Assembly: GCA_963822765.1 (NCBI GenBank)
Contig: CAWGJL010000033.1
Coordinates: forward strand, 48,962-112,961
Direction: 5' to 3'
Source: Palsa-504 sp963822765
GTDB lineage: Bacteria > Actinomycetota > Actinomycetes > Streptosporangiales > Streptosporangiaceae
Length of the DNA stretch: 64,000 bases
Positions 33,578-44,639 of this stretch are shown piece by piece; position 1 is the first letter of the stretch, and every line of letters begins with the position of its first letter. The translations under genes and the position numbers were made by a program. Below the pieces are notes generated by a model. It did no database searches. It saw only the letters and a list, made by a program, of their open reading frames with translations, and had not been told where the DNA came from.

Positions 33578-33775
33578 CACGCGGGTGGCATTCGGGGCAG
33601 GGCGGGTGAGGGCTGGGGACCGGTGTAGGCGGGGTGGGTACGGGGACGTCAGGGTTCTGAATGCCGCGAACTCTTGATGAAAGCGCAGAAAACAGCGCGT
33701 CTCGCCATTCGCCTTGACGGGTGGCCGGGCACCACCTATTCCTCATTACTGGGGAATCGGCGGGGCGGGGGGACG

Positions 33776-36612
33776 ATGGATAACCGGGGGGAACACGGCG
33801 GGCCGGTCGCGATCATCGGCGTGGCGTGCCGGTTCCCGGGGGCAGCCGAGCCGGCCGAATTCCACGACCTCACGGTGGCCGGGCGCCGGATGTTCCGGCC
33901 GGTGGCGGACGGGCTGCAGGCGGCGCTGCTTGACGACTGGGCGCGGCCCGAACCGGGGACACAGGACACCGGCCCGGTGCAGAAGCTGGCCGCGGAGACC
34001 ACCGCCCTCGCTCTGGCCGACGCCGGGTTCCGCGACGTGGCCGGGATGCGGCCTGGAGGCGGGCTGCTGCGGGAGGCAGGCGGGATGCGGCCCGGCGGCG
34101 GGCTGCTGCGGGAGGCGGGCGGGATGCGGTCTGGCGGCGGGCCGCGGCCCGGCAGGCTGCTGCGGGATGCGGGCGGGCGGCGCGGGCTGTTCCTCGCGAG
34201 TTCGGTGCCGGGCGTGAGTGCCCTGGTCCGCGAGCAGTTCGGGTTCGCCGCGGACGTGGCCCAACCGGGCCCGGCGGCGACCTCGTCGCTGCACGCGGTG
34301 GCGGCGGCCGCGGCAGCGCTCAGCACCGGGGACCTCGACCTGGCGGTGGCGGGCGGCGCTGAGCTCGGGCTCGACCCGGCCTGGCTCACCGCGCAGGCGC
34401 GCGCCGGGACGCTGGGCCGGGACAAGATGCGCGTCTACGCCGCCGACCCGGCCGGCCTGCTGCCCGGGGAGGGCTGCGGCATGGTGGTGCTGGCGCGCTC
34501 GGCCGACGCCCGGGCGGCCGGGCTACCGGTCTACGCGGAGATCGCGGGCTGGAGCACGATGCCTGTCTCGCCGTCGGCATTGGACGGCCGGGCCCTGCTG
34601 CGGGCCTACCTGCAGGCCGGGATCGACCCCACGGACATCCAGCTCATCGAGGGCGAGGGCACCGGGACCGCGGCCGGCGACCTGGCCGAGCTGACCGCGT
34701 TCGCGCAGCTGCGGCGGGGCGGGCGGGCTACCGCGGCACTCGGGGCGGTGGCGGCCGGAGCCGGGTACGCGCGGGCGGCGGCGGGCATCGCCAGCCTGGT
34801 TAAGACCGCGCTGGCCATGGCGGCCGGGATGATCCCGCCGGGCACCGGGTGCGTACGGCAGCACCCGCTGATCGAGTCCGGCGACGCGCTGCTCCGGCTG
34901 CCCCGCCAGCCCGAGCCGTGGCCGGACGGGAGCGTGGCCGCCTCCGGGACCCGGCTGGCCGCGGTCAACTCGCTCGGCACCGCGGACCCCGCCACGGCGC
35001 CAGACCGGTACGGGAGGCAGGCGGCCGAGGGGGTCCATCTCGTGCTGGCCCGCGAGGCCGAGGGCGCCCGCGGGCGGGGACGGCGGCGGCGCGCGGCGGA
35101 GACGATGACCGCGACGCAGGTCGCCGCGCCGCAGGTCGCCGCGGCAGGTCGCCGCGCCGCAGGCGAGGCCGACGGCTTCCGGGGTTCCTGAGGTTTCGGG
35201 GATTTCAGGCGCTTCCGGGGCTTTCGGAGTTTCAGGGGCCTCCGGGGTTTCAAGGATTTCTGCGGCCCGGGCCGAACCATGGCGCGGCAGGCAGGGCGGG
35301 CAGGGCGGGCAGGGCGGGCAGGGCGGGCGGCCGAGCGTGTTCGCGCTGTGCGGTACGGATCCCGCTGAGGTGGCGGCCAGGCTAGAGGTGATCGCGGGAG
35401 GTGTCGCGGCGTTCTCGCCGGCCGACCTGCGCGGGCTGGCCCGCCAGCTGGCGCTCGAGCTCAGGGACGGCCCGGAGCAGGGCCGACCGGAGCACGGGGG
35501 GCCGGTGCGGGTGGCGTTGACCGCGGCCACGCCGGGGCAGCTGGCGGGGCGGGCCCGTTCGGCGACGGGGATGCTCGCGGGCATCCCGGCCACGAGCGGG
35601 CGATCCGGATGTGCGGGTGTCGGCGGGGGCGGCGGGGCGGGTGGTGGTGGTGTTCGGGGGGCTGGCCGGGCCCGGGCTGGCTCAGTCGGCGCAGCTGGCC
35701 GGGTCGCTGGCGGGGCTGCGCACGCTGGACTCGCTGGGGGTCACGCCCGGCGCCGCGGTGGGCTACAGCCTGGGCGAGATCACCGGGCTGGTCTGGGCGG
35801 GCTGCCTGCCCGCGGCCGAGGGCGCGCGCCTGGTGGCCCAGTGCGGGCAGGTGCTGCGCGGCTGCGGCTGCGGGCCCGCGGCCATGGCGCGGGTCGCGGC
35901 CGACGCCGAGACCGCCCGCGGGCTCGGAACGGCGGACCGGCTGCACATCGCCGCCTACGAGGGCGCCCGCTCGCACGTGCTGGCCGGATCCACCGCGGGC
36001 ATCCGCAACCTGGCCCGGCGGGCGGCCGCGGCCGGGGTGCCGGTCGAGGTGCTCGGCATCACGCACGCGCTGCACTCCCCCGCGATGGCCAGGTGCGACG
36101 CCCCGCTGCGGAGCGTCTTCGCGGGCACCCGCTTCGGGCCGCCGCGGCGGCGGCTGATCTCCACCGTCACCGGCCGCCCGGTCGGGCCCGGCGAGGACCT
36201 CGCCGCGCTGCTGGCCCGGCAGCTGAGCCAGCCGGTGCTGTTCGGGCCGGCGATGGCACTGGCGGCGCAGGACGCCGACCTGATCGTGACCGCCGGGCCG
36301 GACGAAGGCCTGGCGGACCTGGCCGCGGCCTGCTGCGCCGTGCCCTGCGTGGCCATCCCGCCCGGTCCCGGCGGCCCGGGCGGGGCCTACCCCGTGGCGA
36401 CCGCGCGGGCGGTCGCCGCGTTGTTCGCGGCCGGGGCCATCAACCACGTCGGCGCGCAGGACCCGGCCGGGCCGCAGGGCCCGCGGGCCGGCGCTGGTCC
36501 CCCGGATGCGCGATGGCGAGCCGACGGGGCCGAGAACCACGGTCCGTTCTGGATAAATCTATTGAGCCATGACGCGCGGGATCTCCCAGTCCGGGCGCAG
36601 CGGCATGCCTGA
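33776..36612 (+). pseudogene. Degenerate KS-AT polyketide synthase, multiple frameshifts
   Basis: Frame 1 (33776-35191) is a ketosynthase: PVAIIGVACRFPGA at the start, but PGPAATSSLHA replaces DTACSSSL (no active-site Cys), EGEGTGTAAGD replaces the HGTGT His, and GYARAAAGIASLVK replaces the GH region. Frame 2 (about 35130-35600) gives the KS-AT linker (VFALCGTDPAEVAARLE). Frame 3 (about 35600-36612) is an acyltransferase with VGYSLGEITGL (nucleophile Ser kept) and HALHSPAM (His kept). The first frame change falls in a 15-bp repeat lacking two bases; the second lies near 35585-35605. No ACP or reductive domain is seen. The 3' end overlaps the convergent tmsB gene. This is either an inactivated PKS or a non-condensing KS0-AT with sequence errors. 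Confidence 0.75.
34043..34160. repeat. 39-bp in-frame tandem repeat inside the ketosynthase
   Basis: Units start at 34043, 34082 and 34121 and encode GMRPGGGLLREAG three times, the third diverged. They are inserted between the KS N-terminal region and the segment RRGLFLASSVPGVSALVREQ, where normal ketosynthases have no such sequence. Confidence 0.85.
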
Positions 36613-37836
36613 GGTGCCGTCCGGCTGGAGCTTGACGCCGAGCACCTGGTGCAGCTCGATGTGGTTGCGGTCGAAGCCGAGCCGCGAGCCCGCCATGTAC
36701 AAGCGCCAGACCCGGGCGGTGCCCTGGCCGACCTCGGCGACCGCCTCGTCCCAGTGCGCGTCCAGGTTGGCGCCCCAGGCGGCCAGGGTCTTGGCGTAGT
36801 GCTCGCGCAGGTTCTCCTCGTGCCGGACCTCGAAGCCGGTGTCGTGCATGAGCGAGATCAGGTAGCCGGGTCCCTCGAGCTCCCCGTCGGGGAACACGTA
36901 GCGGTTGATGAACCCCCGCATGCGAATGGCCGGCTCGGTGTTGTCGGGCCGGGTGATGCAGTGGTTGAGCAGGCGCCCGCCGAGCTTCAGCTTGCCGAGC
37001 AGGAACGAGAAGTACGCCGGGAGGTTCTGCTTGCCGATGTGCTCGGTGAGGCCGATGGAGCTGACCGCGTCGAAGCCGGTCTCCGGCACGTCCCGGTAGT
37101 CCAGGTGGCGCACCTCGGCCAGGCCGGACAGGCCTTCGCGCTCGATCGCGGCCTGGCCCCACGCGGCCTGCTGCGCGGACAGCGTGACGCCGAGGGCCTT
37201 GACGCCGTACTCCCGCGCGGCGTGCATCACCATGCCGCCCCAGCCGCAGCCCACGTCCAGCAGCCGCATGCCCTCGTGCAGCCCCAGCTTGCGCGCGACC
37301 AGGTCGAACTTGGCGGCCTGCGCCTCTTCCAGGGTGGCGTCCTCGCGCGGATAGCAGGCGCAGGTGTACGCCATGCTGGGCCCGAGCACCCACTCGTAGA
37401 ACCGGTTGGAGACGTCGTAGTGGTGCGAGATCGCGTTGGCGTCGCGGCTCTTCGAGTGCCGCCGGCCGGCCAGCCAGCGCCGGCTGATCCGGACCTCCTG
37501 AGGTGGCGGCGGGATCCGGTGCAGCAGCAGCTTCGGACCGCCCAGGGCCTGCAGCAGCCGCCACTTCTCGGCCCCGCCCAGGCTGACGGCCTGGGTCCTG
37601 GTCATCCGGGTCAGGGCCTCGTACATATCGCCCTCGACGTCCAGCTGGCCGGCCACGTAGGCCCGGGCCAGCCCGAGCGCCCCGGGAGCCTGGGCCAGGT
37701 AGGCCACGGCGACCGGGGAGCGGACCGTGATCTTCACCGGAGCCCCGGCCGGGCCGGCGTGACTGCCGTCGTAGGCCGTGAACTCCACCGGGGCGTCGGG
37801 CCCCGCGAATGCCTCGAAGACCTCGGCAAGTGCCAT
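36559..37836 (-). CDS. tmsB: TmsB-like fatty-acid methyltransferase (CFA synthase family)
   Basis: This 425-residue SAM-dependent enzyme resembles cyclopropane-fatty-acyl-phospholipid synthase. The SAM site RLLDVGCGWGGM is at about 191-202. NAISHHYDVSNRFYEWVLGP and MAYTCACYPREDATLEEAQ are family signatures. With the FAD-dependent partner just upstream it fits TmsB (UfaA1-like), which methylenates oleoyl lipids on the way to 10-methylstearic (tuberculostearic) acid. A simple cyclopropane synthase is the alternative; the pairing argues for TmsB. The ATG follows GGAAGG by ten bases. The gap to tmsA is 46 bases. Confidence 0.88.
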   Translation of the reverse strand: MALAEVFEAFAGPDAPVEFTAYDGSHAGPAGAPVKITVRSPVAVAYLAQAPGALGLARAYVAGQLDVEGDMYEALTRMTRTQAVSLGGAEKWRLLQALGGPKLLLHRIPPPPQEVRISRRWLAGRRHSKSRDANAISHHYDVSNRFYEWVLGPSMAYTCACYPREDATLEEAQAAKFDLVARKLGLHEGMRLLDVGCGWGGMVMHAAREYGVKALGVTLSAQQAAWGQAAIEREGLSGLAEVRHLDYRDVPETGFDAVSSIGLTEHIGKQNLPAYFSFLLGKLKLGGRLLNHCITRPDNTEPAIRMRGFINRYVFPDGELEGPGYLISLMHDTGFEVRHEENLREHYAKTLAAWGANLDAHWDEAVAEVGQGTARVWRLYMAGSRLGFDRNHIELHQVLGVKLQPDGTSGMPLRPDWEIPRVMAQ

Positions 37837-37882
37837 CCTGCGCGTTCCTTCCCTTGACCGCCTCTATTGCATAAACACTGGC

Positions 37883-39280
37883 TCAGCGTCCCCTGACACA
37901 CTTCTCGTACAGGCCGAGCAGGCGCCCCTGCCCGTCGTAGGCGCGCTTGAGCGCCTGGTACGCCTCGCCGTTGTAGCGCCGGTAGAACTCGTCCTCGGGG
38001 TAGAAGGACGTGGAGTACAGCGACTTGTGCCCGTCCAGCTTGGAGACCTCGTCCTCGATCAGCCGGTTGAAGTACCCGTCGGCCCGGTCCGCGGGCAGGG
38101 CCGCTGTTCCCCAGAACCCGAAGTTCACGTAGACCTCGCCGGGCTTGAGCGGGTACAGCGGCCACGACTGCTGGTCGCGCAGCGGGCAGATCCAGACCGG
38201 GCGCATGCCTACGTTGGCGTCGAAGAACCGCAGGAAATCGGCGCCGTGCTCGACCGGGATCTCCACGTCCTGGGTGACGAACTCGCGGGACGGCTGCTGG
38301 CGGCGGGAGTTGAGCGCGCCGGTGAGGCCGTAGCGCCGGTCGAGAGCGACGAGCCTGCGGTACACGTCCGAGCGGCGGTACCGCCGCGGCCACATCCTGC
38401 GGATCACCGGCCGCTGGACGCCGAAGGCCCTGGAGCACCAGAACCAGTCGGTATCCCATCGCCACAGGTAGTCCCGGATGGTGAGGAAGTCCTCCTGGTG
38501 CTGCCTGACCGAGGTGTAGTAGATCTGCTGGCCGGTGTAGTCGCTGCGCCAGGGCGCGACATCGCTGAACGCCCCGACGGTCAGGTACAGCTCGCCGGGC
38601 GTGAACGCGGTCCCGTCGACGAAATCGGCCCGGTGGCCGCGGAAACTGCCCTCGGCGGCGATCTGGCCGATGGCCTCCATGCACTCTTCGGCGTTGCCGA
38701 ACGCGAAGTGCCGCAGGTGCACGAAGGGCTGCACCGGCTCCAGCTCGATGGTCAGGGACAGCGCGTAGCCCAGCGTCCCGTAGGAGTTGGGGAAGCCGCG
38801 GAACAGCCCGGCGTGCTCGTTGTCCGCGGTGGCGCGCAGCACCCGGCCGTCGCCGGTCAAGATCTCCATCTCGGTGACGGACTCGTGCGGCAGGCCGTTG
38901 CGCAGCGAGGTGGACTCGATGCCCAGCCCGGTCACCGCGCCGCCCAGGGTGATGGTCTTGAGCTGCGGCACCACCTTGGGCATGAGCCCGTGCCTGAGCG
39001 TGGCATCGGCGAGGTCCTCGTAGGTGGTCATGCCGCCGGCCCAGGCGGTCCGGCGGACCGGGTCGACGCGCAGCACATGACCGAACGCCGAGACGTCCAG
39101 CGGGGCGGCCGGCGTCTTGGTGCTGCCGGGGCTCTTGGGGTCGGCGTTCTTGGGGTCGGCGTCGCGGAACCGGAACAGGTTCGAGGTGTGCTTGGCCAGC
39201 CGCACCGGTGTGCCGGGCGGTACCGCCGTGTAGGCCGCGCGCAACCTGCCTACCGCGACCTCGTGCGTGTCCGCGGTCAT
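37883..39280 (-). CDS. tmsA: TmsA-like FAD-binding oxidoreductase
   Basis: This 465-residue FAD-linked oxidase has the PCMH-type FAD domain. The binding region is GGMTTYEDLADATLRHG...PQLKTITLGGAVTGLGIESTS. The C-terminal half has WICPLRDQQSWPLYPLKPGE and YVNFGFWG as in the Rv0449c/DHCR24-like family. With TmsB it would reduce the 10-methylene group to 10-methyl. A DPKNADPKSPG insertion near residue 45 is unusual. The start ATG 39280 has GGGAGG upstream. It is the first gene of a two-gene operon with tmsB. Confidence 0.88.
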   Translation of the reverse strand: MTADTHEVAVGRLRAAYTAVPPGTPVRLAKHTSNLFRFRDADPKNADPKSPGSTKTPAAPLDVSAFGHVLRVDPVRRTAWAGGMTTYEDLADATLRHGLMPKVVPQLKTITLGGAVTGLGIESTSLRNGLPHESVTEMEILTGDGRVLRATADNEHAGLFRGFPNSYGTLGYALSLTIELEPVQPFVHLRHFAFGNAEECMEAIGQIAAEGSFRGHRADFVDGTAFTPGELYLTVGAFSDVAPWRSDYTGQQIYYTSVRQHQEDFLTIRDYLWRWDTDWFWCSRAFGVQRPVIRRMWPRRYRRSDVYRRLVALDRRYGLTGALNSRRQQPSREFVTQDVEIPVEHGADFLRFFDANVGMRPVWICPLRDQQSWPLYPLKPGEVYVNFGFWGTAALPADRADGYFNRLIEDEVSKLDGHKSLYSTSFYPEDEFYRRYNGEAYQALKRAYDGQGRLLGLYEKCVRGR

Positions 39281-39383
39281 GCGGGCAACCTCCCGGTGAG
39301 CTGGACGGACATTCCAGTCTGTGCAATTCAGGGCAGTGTATCTGTAACCGGATCGGTGACCTGTCCGTGGCCCGGTCGTGACC

Positions 39384-40508
39384 TTAATCCCCATCATCGG
39401 CTTCCGGGTCCGGGTCGTCCACGTCCTGCCCGTCGTAGCTGGCCGCCACCTCCTCGGGGGTCATCGGCAGCCGGGCCAGCGCGGGCGGCGCCCCGGCGGT
39501 GATGACCTGCCGCAGGAGCAGGGCCATCGAGTACCGGGGGTCGTCGGCCAGGGCCCGGTCGAGCGCGACGTTGGCCAGCGCGCCGTCGCCGGACTGCCAG
39601 GCGACGAAGGCGAGCAGGGCGGCGGGCGCGGCCACGTAGCCGGGCTGCGTCCGCCGGACCACATCGATCCACAGCCGCTGATGCGCCTGCGCGTGCGAGG
39701 GATCCATCCGGGCCCAGGCGTCATCGCGAACCCTCAGGTCCCGCAGCGCCACCGTGATCCGCGCGATCTCGTAGTCGGTGGTGAACCGGCCGCCTTCGCG
39801 GTACCGGGTGATCATGGCACCGACGGCGGCCAGGCCCTCGCTGGCGATCATCTGCCGGACGGCGCCGAGGCGGCTGGACTTGCGGACCTTGCGCAGAAGC
39901 TGGGCGACGTGCTGCTCGGCGCGGCGGGTGGCCTGGCGCATCGACTCGGCGGCGATACCGCCCAGGGGCGCGACGCGGGCGGCCAGGGCGGTCCGGTCGG
40001 CCAGGACCGGCAGGCCGAAAGCGGCCAGCGCGGCGGCGGAATGCAGCTCCGGATCCAGGGGCACGCCCGCGGCCGGGCAGCACGCCTCGTTGCGGCACAC
40101 GTAGGACCAGTAGCGCAGGTCCTGCACGCGCAGGAACTCTTGCAGCTCGATCCCGGCGGCGGCAAACGCCTCCCTGACGGCCTCGGCCACGGGCGTGACC
40201 AGCGTCTCGGGGCCGTACCCGACCGCCACTGCCGCGTCCAGGCGCTGCGAGCCGATGACGGCGGCGGCGTGCGCGGCCAGGTCGGCGGCGACGCCGCGGC
40301 CTGACGGGTCGGGCAGGTCGTACCGGAGCGTGACCCGGATGCGCGACCGGGGCGGGGAGGTCCCGATCACGACGACGCTGGCCTGGGGAATGAAGCCGAG
40401 CAGGTGCGGGATGACCGCGAGCAGCGTAGCGGGCGAGTCGGCCCTGACGATCTGGTCCGGGTGCGTGGTTTGCGGGTGGTTGTCATCCGCAGTGCAGGTT
40501 TGTCTCAT
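39384..40508 (-). CDS. DUF4192 domain-containing protein
   Basis: This is an actinobacterial family of unknown function. The typical opening is present: SPATLLAVIPHLLGFIPQAS and VVVIGTSPPRSRIRVTLRYDLP, then a Cys-containing block (YVCRNEACCPAAGVPLD). The C-terminal part has the TPR-like stretch LLAFVAWQSGDGALANVALDRALADDP. It is about 374 residues from ATG 40508. An upstream ATG at 40586 is less likely because it lies inside a perfect palindrome at 40558-40591. It has no evident operon partner. Confidence 0.85.
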   Translation of the reverse strand: MRQTCTADDNHPQTTHPDQIVRADSPATLLAVIPHLLGFIPQASVVVIGTSPPRSRIRVTLRYDLPDPSGRGVAADLAAHAAAVIGSQRLDAAVAVGYGPETLVTPVAEAVREAFAAAGIELQEFLRVQDLRYWSYVCRNEACCPAAGVPLDPELHSAAALAAFGLPVLADRTALAARVAPLGGIAAESMRQATRRAEQHVAQLLRKVRKSSRLGAVRQMIASEGLAAVGAMITRYREGGRFTTDYEIARITVALRDLRVRDDAWARMDPSHAQAHQRLWIDVVRRTQPGYVAAPAALLAFVAWQSGDGALANVALDRALADDPRYSMALLLRQVITAGAPPALARLPMTPEEVAASYDGQDVDDPDPEADDGD

Positions 40509-40557
40509 ATGGCCAGGGTCGGGTGCGCCGGACCGGCTGGGCGATGAGAATTTTCCT

Positions 40558-40591
40558 GGCCTGTGGATAACCGGGGTGTTATCCACAGGCC
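40558..40591. promoter_or_regulatory. Perfect palindrome with two inverted DnaA boxes
   Basis: GGCCTGTGGATAAC and GTTATCCACAGGCC are exact complements around CGGGGT. Each arm contains the consensus DnaA box TTATCCACA (40562-40570 inverted, 40579-40587 direct). It lies between the DUF4192 start and the mshC stop, with no T-tract. It could bind DnaA or act as a titration site. Confidence 0.65.
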
Positions 40592-40632
40592 GACGGTACG
40601 CCTTGACAACTGGGGCCGGGAGCTATCGGAGG

Positions 40633-42027
40633 CTAGAGGCTGATACCGAGCAGGGCGTCGGCGGCGTCCCTGATCAGGCGGGCGCCGGCTACGTCGGCGG
40701 GGGTGATCCGGGTCGGGGCGCCGGCCAGCAAGCGGTCGGCCCAGCGGTCCAGGATGCCGAGCGCGCCGGGGGCGTCCAGATCGTGGCGCAGGCGCGCGCG
40801 GACTCCGGCCAGAGCCTCGGCCGCCGCCGCGGAGGGGGCGTCATCGGGGCCGGCCGAGGCGGCCGCCTCGGTGTGGGCCAGCGCGGCGCGCCAGCGGGTC
40901 AGCCGGGCGTCGGCGTCGGCCAGCACGGCGTCGGTCCATTCCCAGTCGGACCGGTAGTGGTGCGCCAGCAGCGCCATCCGGATTGCCATCGGGTCGGTGC
41001 CGCTGGCCAGCAGCCGGTTCACGAACACCAGGTTGCCCAGCGACTTGGACATCTTGTGCCCCTGGTAGCTGACCATCCCCGCGTGCGCGTAGACCCGGGC
41101 AAAGACTCTGTCGCCTCCGGGAGGACGACGACCCTCCCCAGGCAAGCTCGGCCGAGGGGAGGCCGGCGCAAGGGCGACGCGGGCGTGCGACGCGCTGAAC
41201 TCGTGGTGCGGGAACACCAGGTCCGAACCGCCTGCCTGCACGTCGAAGGCGGCGCCCAGGTACTCGGTGGCGATCGCCGCGCACTCCACGTGCCAGCCGG
41301 GCCGGCCGCGGCCGAACGGGGAGTCCCAGGCGGGCTCGCCGGGGCGTTCGGCGCGCCAGACCAGGGTGTCCAGCGGGTCCTTCTTGCCGGGCCGGCCGGG
41401 GTCGCCGCCGCGCTGGGCGGACAGGCCGGCCATCTCGGCGGGGTCGTACGCGGACGGGGTGCCCGGCCCGGACAGCGCGCCGAACTCCCGGTCGGCCGAC
41501 TTGGCGAAGTACAGGTCCTGGTCCACGTCGTACAGCGCGCCGCGGTCGGCCATCCGGACGGTGAACCGCTCGATGACCGGGAGCGCCTCCACCGCGCCGA
41601 CCAGGTAGGTGGGCGGCAGGATGCGCAGCGCCTCCATGTCGGAGCGGTAGCGGCCGATCTCGCGGCGGGCCAGTTCGCGCCAGTCCTCGCCGTCGCGGGC
41701 GGCCCGTTCCAGCAGCGGGTCGTCGACGTCGGTGACGTTCTGCACGTAGATCACGGTGTACCGGGCGGGCGGCGGCGCAGGGTCGGGAGCCGGGTCCCGG
41801 GCTTCGGGCATCGCGTCCAGCCAGGCCCGGACCAGCAGGTCCCAGGCGGTGTAAGTGGCGGCGTGCCCGATATGCGTCGCGTCGTAGGGGGTGATGCCGC
41901 AGGCGTACAGCGTGGCCACCGGGCCCGCGGCGGCCAGCACCAGCTCACCGGAGGCGGTGTCGTGCAGCCGGGGCGCCGGGCCGCTCCCCGGGAGCACGGG
42001 AACATCGACACCGCGCCAGGAATCCAT
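40633..42027 (-). CDS. mshC: Cysteine:GlcN-Ins ligase, mycothiol biosynthesis
   Basis: MshC ligates Cys to glucosaminyl-inositol with ATP in mycothiol synthesis. It derives from cysteinyl-tRNA synthetase: the motif ACGITPYDATHIGHA (residues 42-56) with the zinc Cys distinguishes MshC, and GHKMSKSLGN is the KMSKS loop. WHVECAAIATEYLG and DLVFPHHEFSASHA complete the metal and active site. An in-frame insertion (ASPRPSLPGEGRRPPGGD) encoded by a GC hairpin at 41133-41162 precedes the KMSKS region. The amidase gene lies 10 bases upstream, so they form an operon. Confidence 0.93.
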   Translation of the reverse strand: MDSWRGVDVPVLPGSGPAPRLHDTASGELVLAAAGPVATLYACGITPYDATHIGHAATYTAWDLLVRAWLDAMPEARDPAPDPAPPPARYTVIYVQNVTDVDDPLLERAARDGEDWRELARREIGRYRSDMEALRILPPTYLVGAVEALPVIERFTVRMADRGALYDVDQDLYFAKSADREFGALSGPGTPSAYDPAEMAGLSAQRGGDPGRPGKKDPLDTLVWRAERPGEPAWDSPFGRGRPGWHVECAAIATEYLGAAFDVQAGGSDLVFPHHEFSASHARVALAPASPRPSLPGEGRRPPGGDRVFARVYAHAGMVSYQGHKMSKSLGNLVFVNRLLASGTDPMAIRMALLAHHYRSDWEWTDAVLADADARLTRWRAALAHTEAAASAGPDDAPSAAAAEALAGVRARLRHDLDAPGALGILDRWADRLLAGAPTRITPADVAGARLIRDAADALLGISL

Positions 42028-42037
42028 GCCCGTCAGG

Positions 42038-43636
<1,599 letters not shown>

Positions 43637-43696
43637 TCCGGAAGGATAACGGGGCGCTCCCGGCGTTTGTAAGGGGCACGGGTGGGGCCGGAGGTA

Positions 43697-44482
43697 TTAC
43701 CGTCGGGTAACGCGGAGGGCCTCGTTGAGGTCCTGAGCGGCGGCACGGACCTGGCTGAGGAGTTTTTCCTGCAACGGCGCGGGCGCCCGGACCAAGGGCG
43801 AGGGCACCGTGATGACCGCGATCATGCGCTTGCCCTGGAACACCGGCGCGGAGACGGCGAACACGCCCTTCTCGAATTCCTCCTCGCTGGTGGCGTAGCC
43901 CTGCCTGGCGGCCTGGGCCGCCTTGAACTCGACCCGGGCGGCGGCCTCCGGGTCACGCTCGGCCAGCGGGGCGAGGTACTCGCGGCGCTGCTCGGGCGGC
44001 AGGCCGGACAGCAGCAGCCGGGCGCTGGCCCCGCGTTCCAGCGGCAGCGGCTGGCCCGGCTCGAACGAGATGCGCAGCCGCTGCGCGGACTGCACCCGGT
44101 GCACGCAGACCGCGGACCGGCCGATCAGCCGGACCAGGATGACCGTCTCGCCGGTCTGCGCGGCCAGGTCACGCATGACCGGGTCGGCGATGTCGATGAT
44201 GGATTCCGCGGCCTCGGCGGCGCGGGCCAGCCCGATGAGCCGGGCGGACAGCCGGTAGCTGCCGCGCTCGTCCCCGGCCAGCAGGCCGGTCTCGCGCAGC
44301 AGCGTGATGTACCGGTAGACGCTGGGCAGCGCGATGCCGGTGGCGGCGGCCAGGTCGCGCGCGGTCAGGGTGTTCTTGTCGGCCGAGAAGGCCAGCATCA
44401 GGGCGAGGACGCGGCGGGCCCCCTCGCAGCCGTGCACAGCATTCGCTTCCGGGGGCATTTTGACTGCCGTAGCCCTGGCCAT
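43697..44482 (-). CDS. IclR family transcriptional regulator
   Basis: This 261-residue protein has an N-terminal winged HTH (about 20-85, LTARDLAAATGIALPSVYRYITLLRETGLL) and a C-terminal IclR effector domain (about 95-255) with GETVILVRLIGRSAVCVHRV and VFAVSAPVFQG. IclR proteins often control catabolic operons next to them. The candidates are the amidase-mshC pair downstream or a divergent target, but divergent DNA up to the M50 gene shows only about 157 bases and no forward gene. Confidence 0.92.
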   Translation of the reverse strand: MARATAVKMPPEANAVHGCEGARRVLALMLAFSADKNTLTARDLAAATGIALPSVYRYITLLRETGLLAGDERGSYRLSARLIGLARAAEAAESIIDIADPVMRDLAAQTGETVILVRLIGRSAVCVHRVQSAQRLRISFEPGQPLPLERGASARLLLSGLPPEQRREYLAPLAERDPEAAARVEFKAAQAARQGYATSEEEFEKGVFAVSAPVFQGKRMIAVITVPSPLVRAPAPLQEKLLSQVRAAAQDLNEALRVTRR

Positions 44483-44639
44483 TAGCGACCCTTCTCGGGC
44501 GGTTCTCGTATCGTTAGAATGGATCTATCGCCTAGTGATAATAATGCCCCTTATGTATACCGTCAACGCGTCTACCAAAATTGTGCGCAATAACTGCGAA
44601 ATAGCAAGAGTAGCGGAGGTGGATTCGCGGCCGGGGCGC

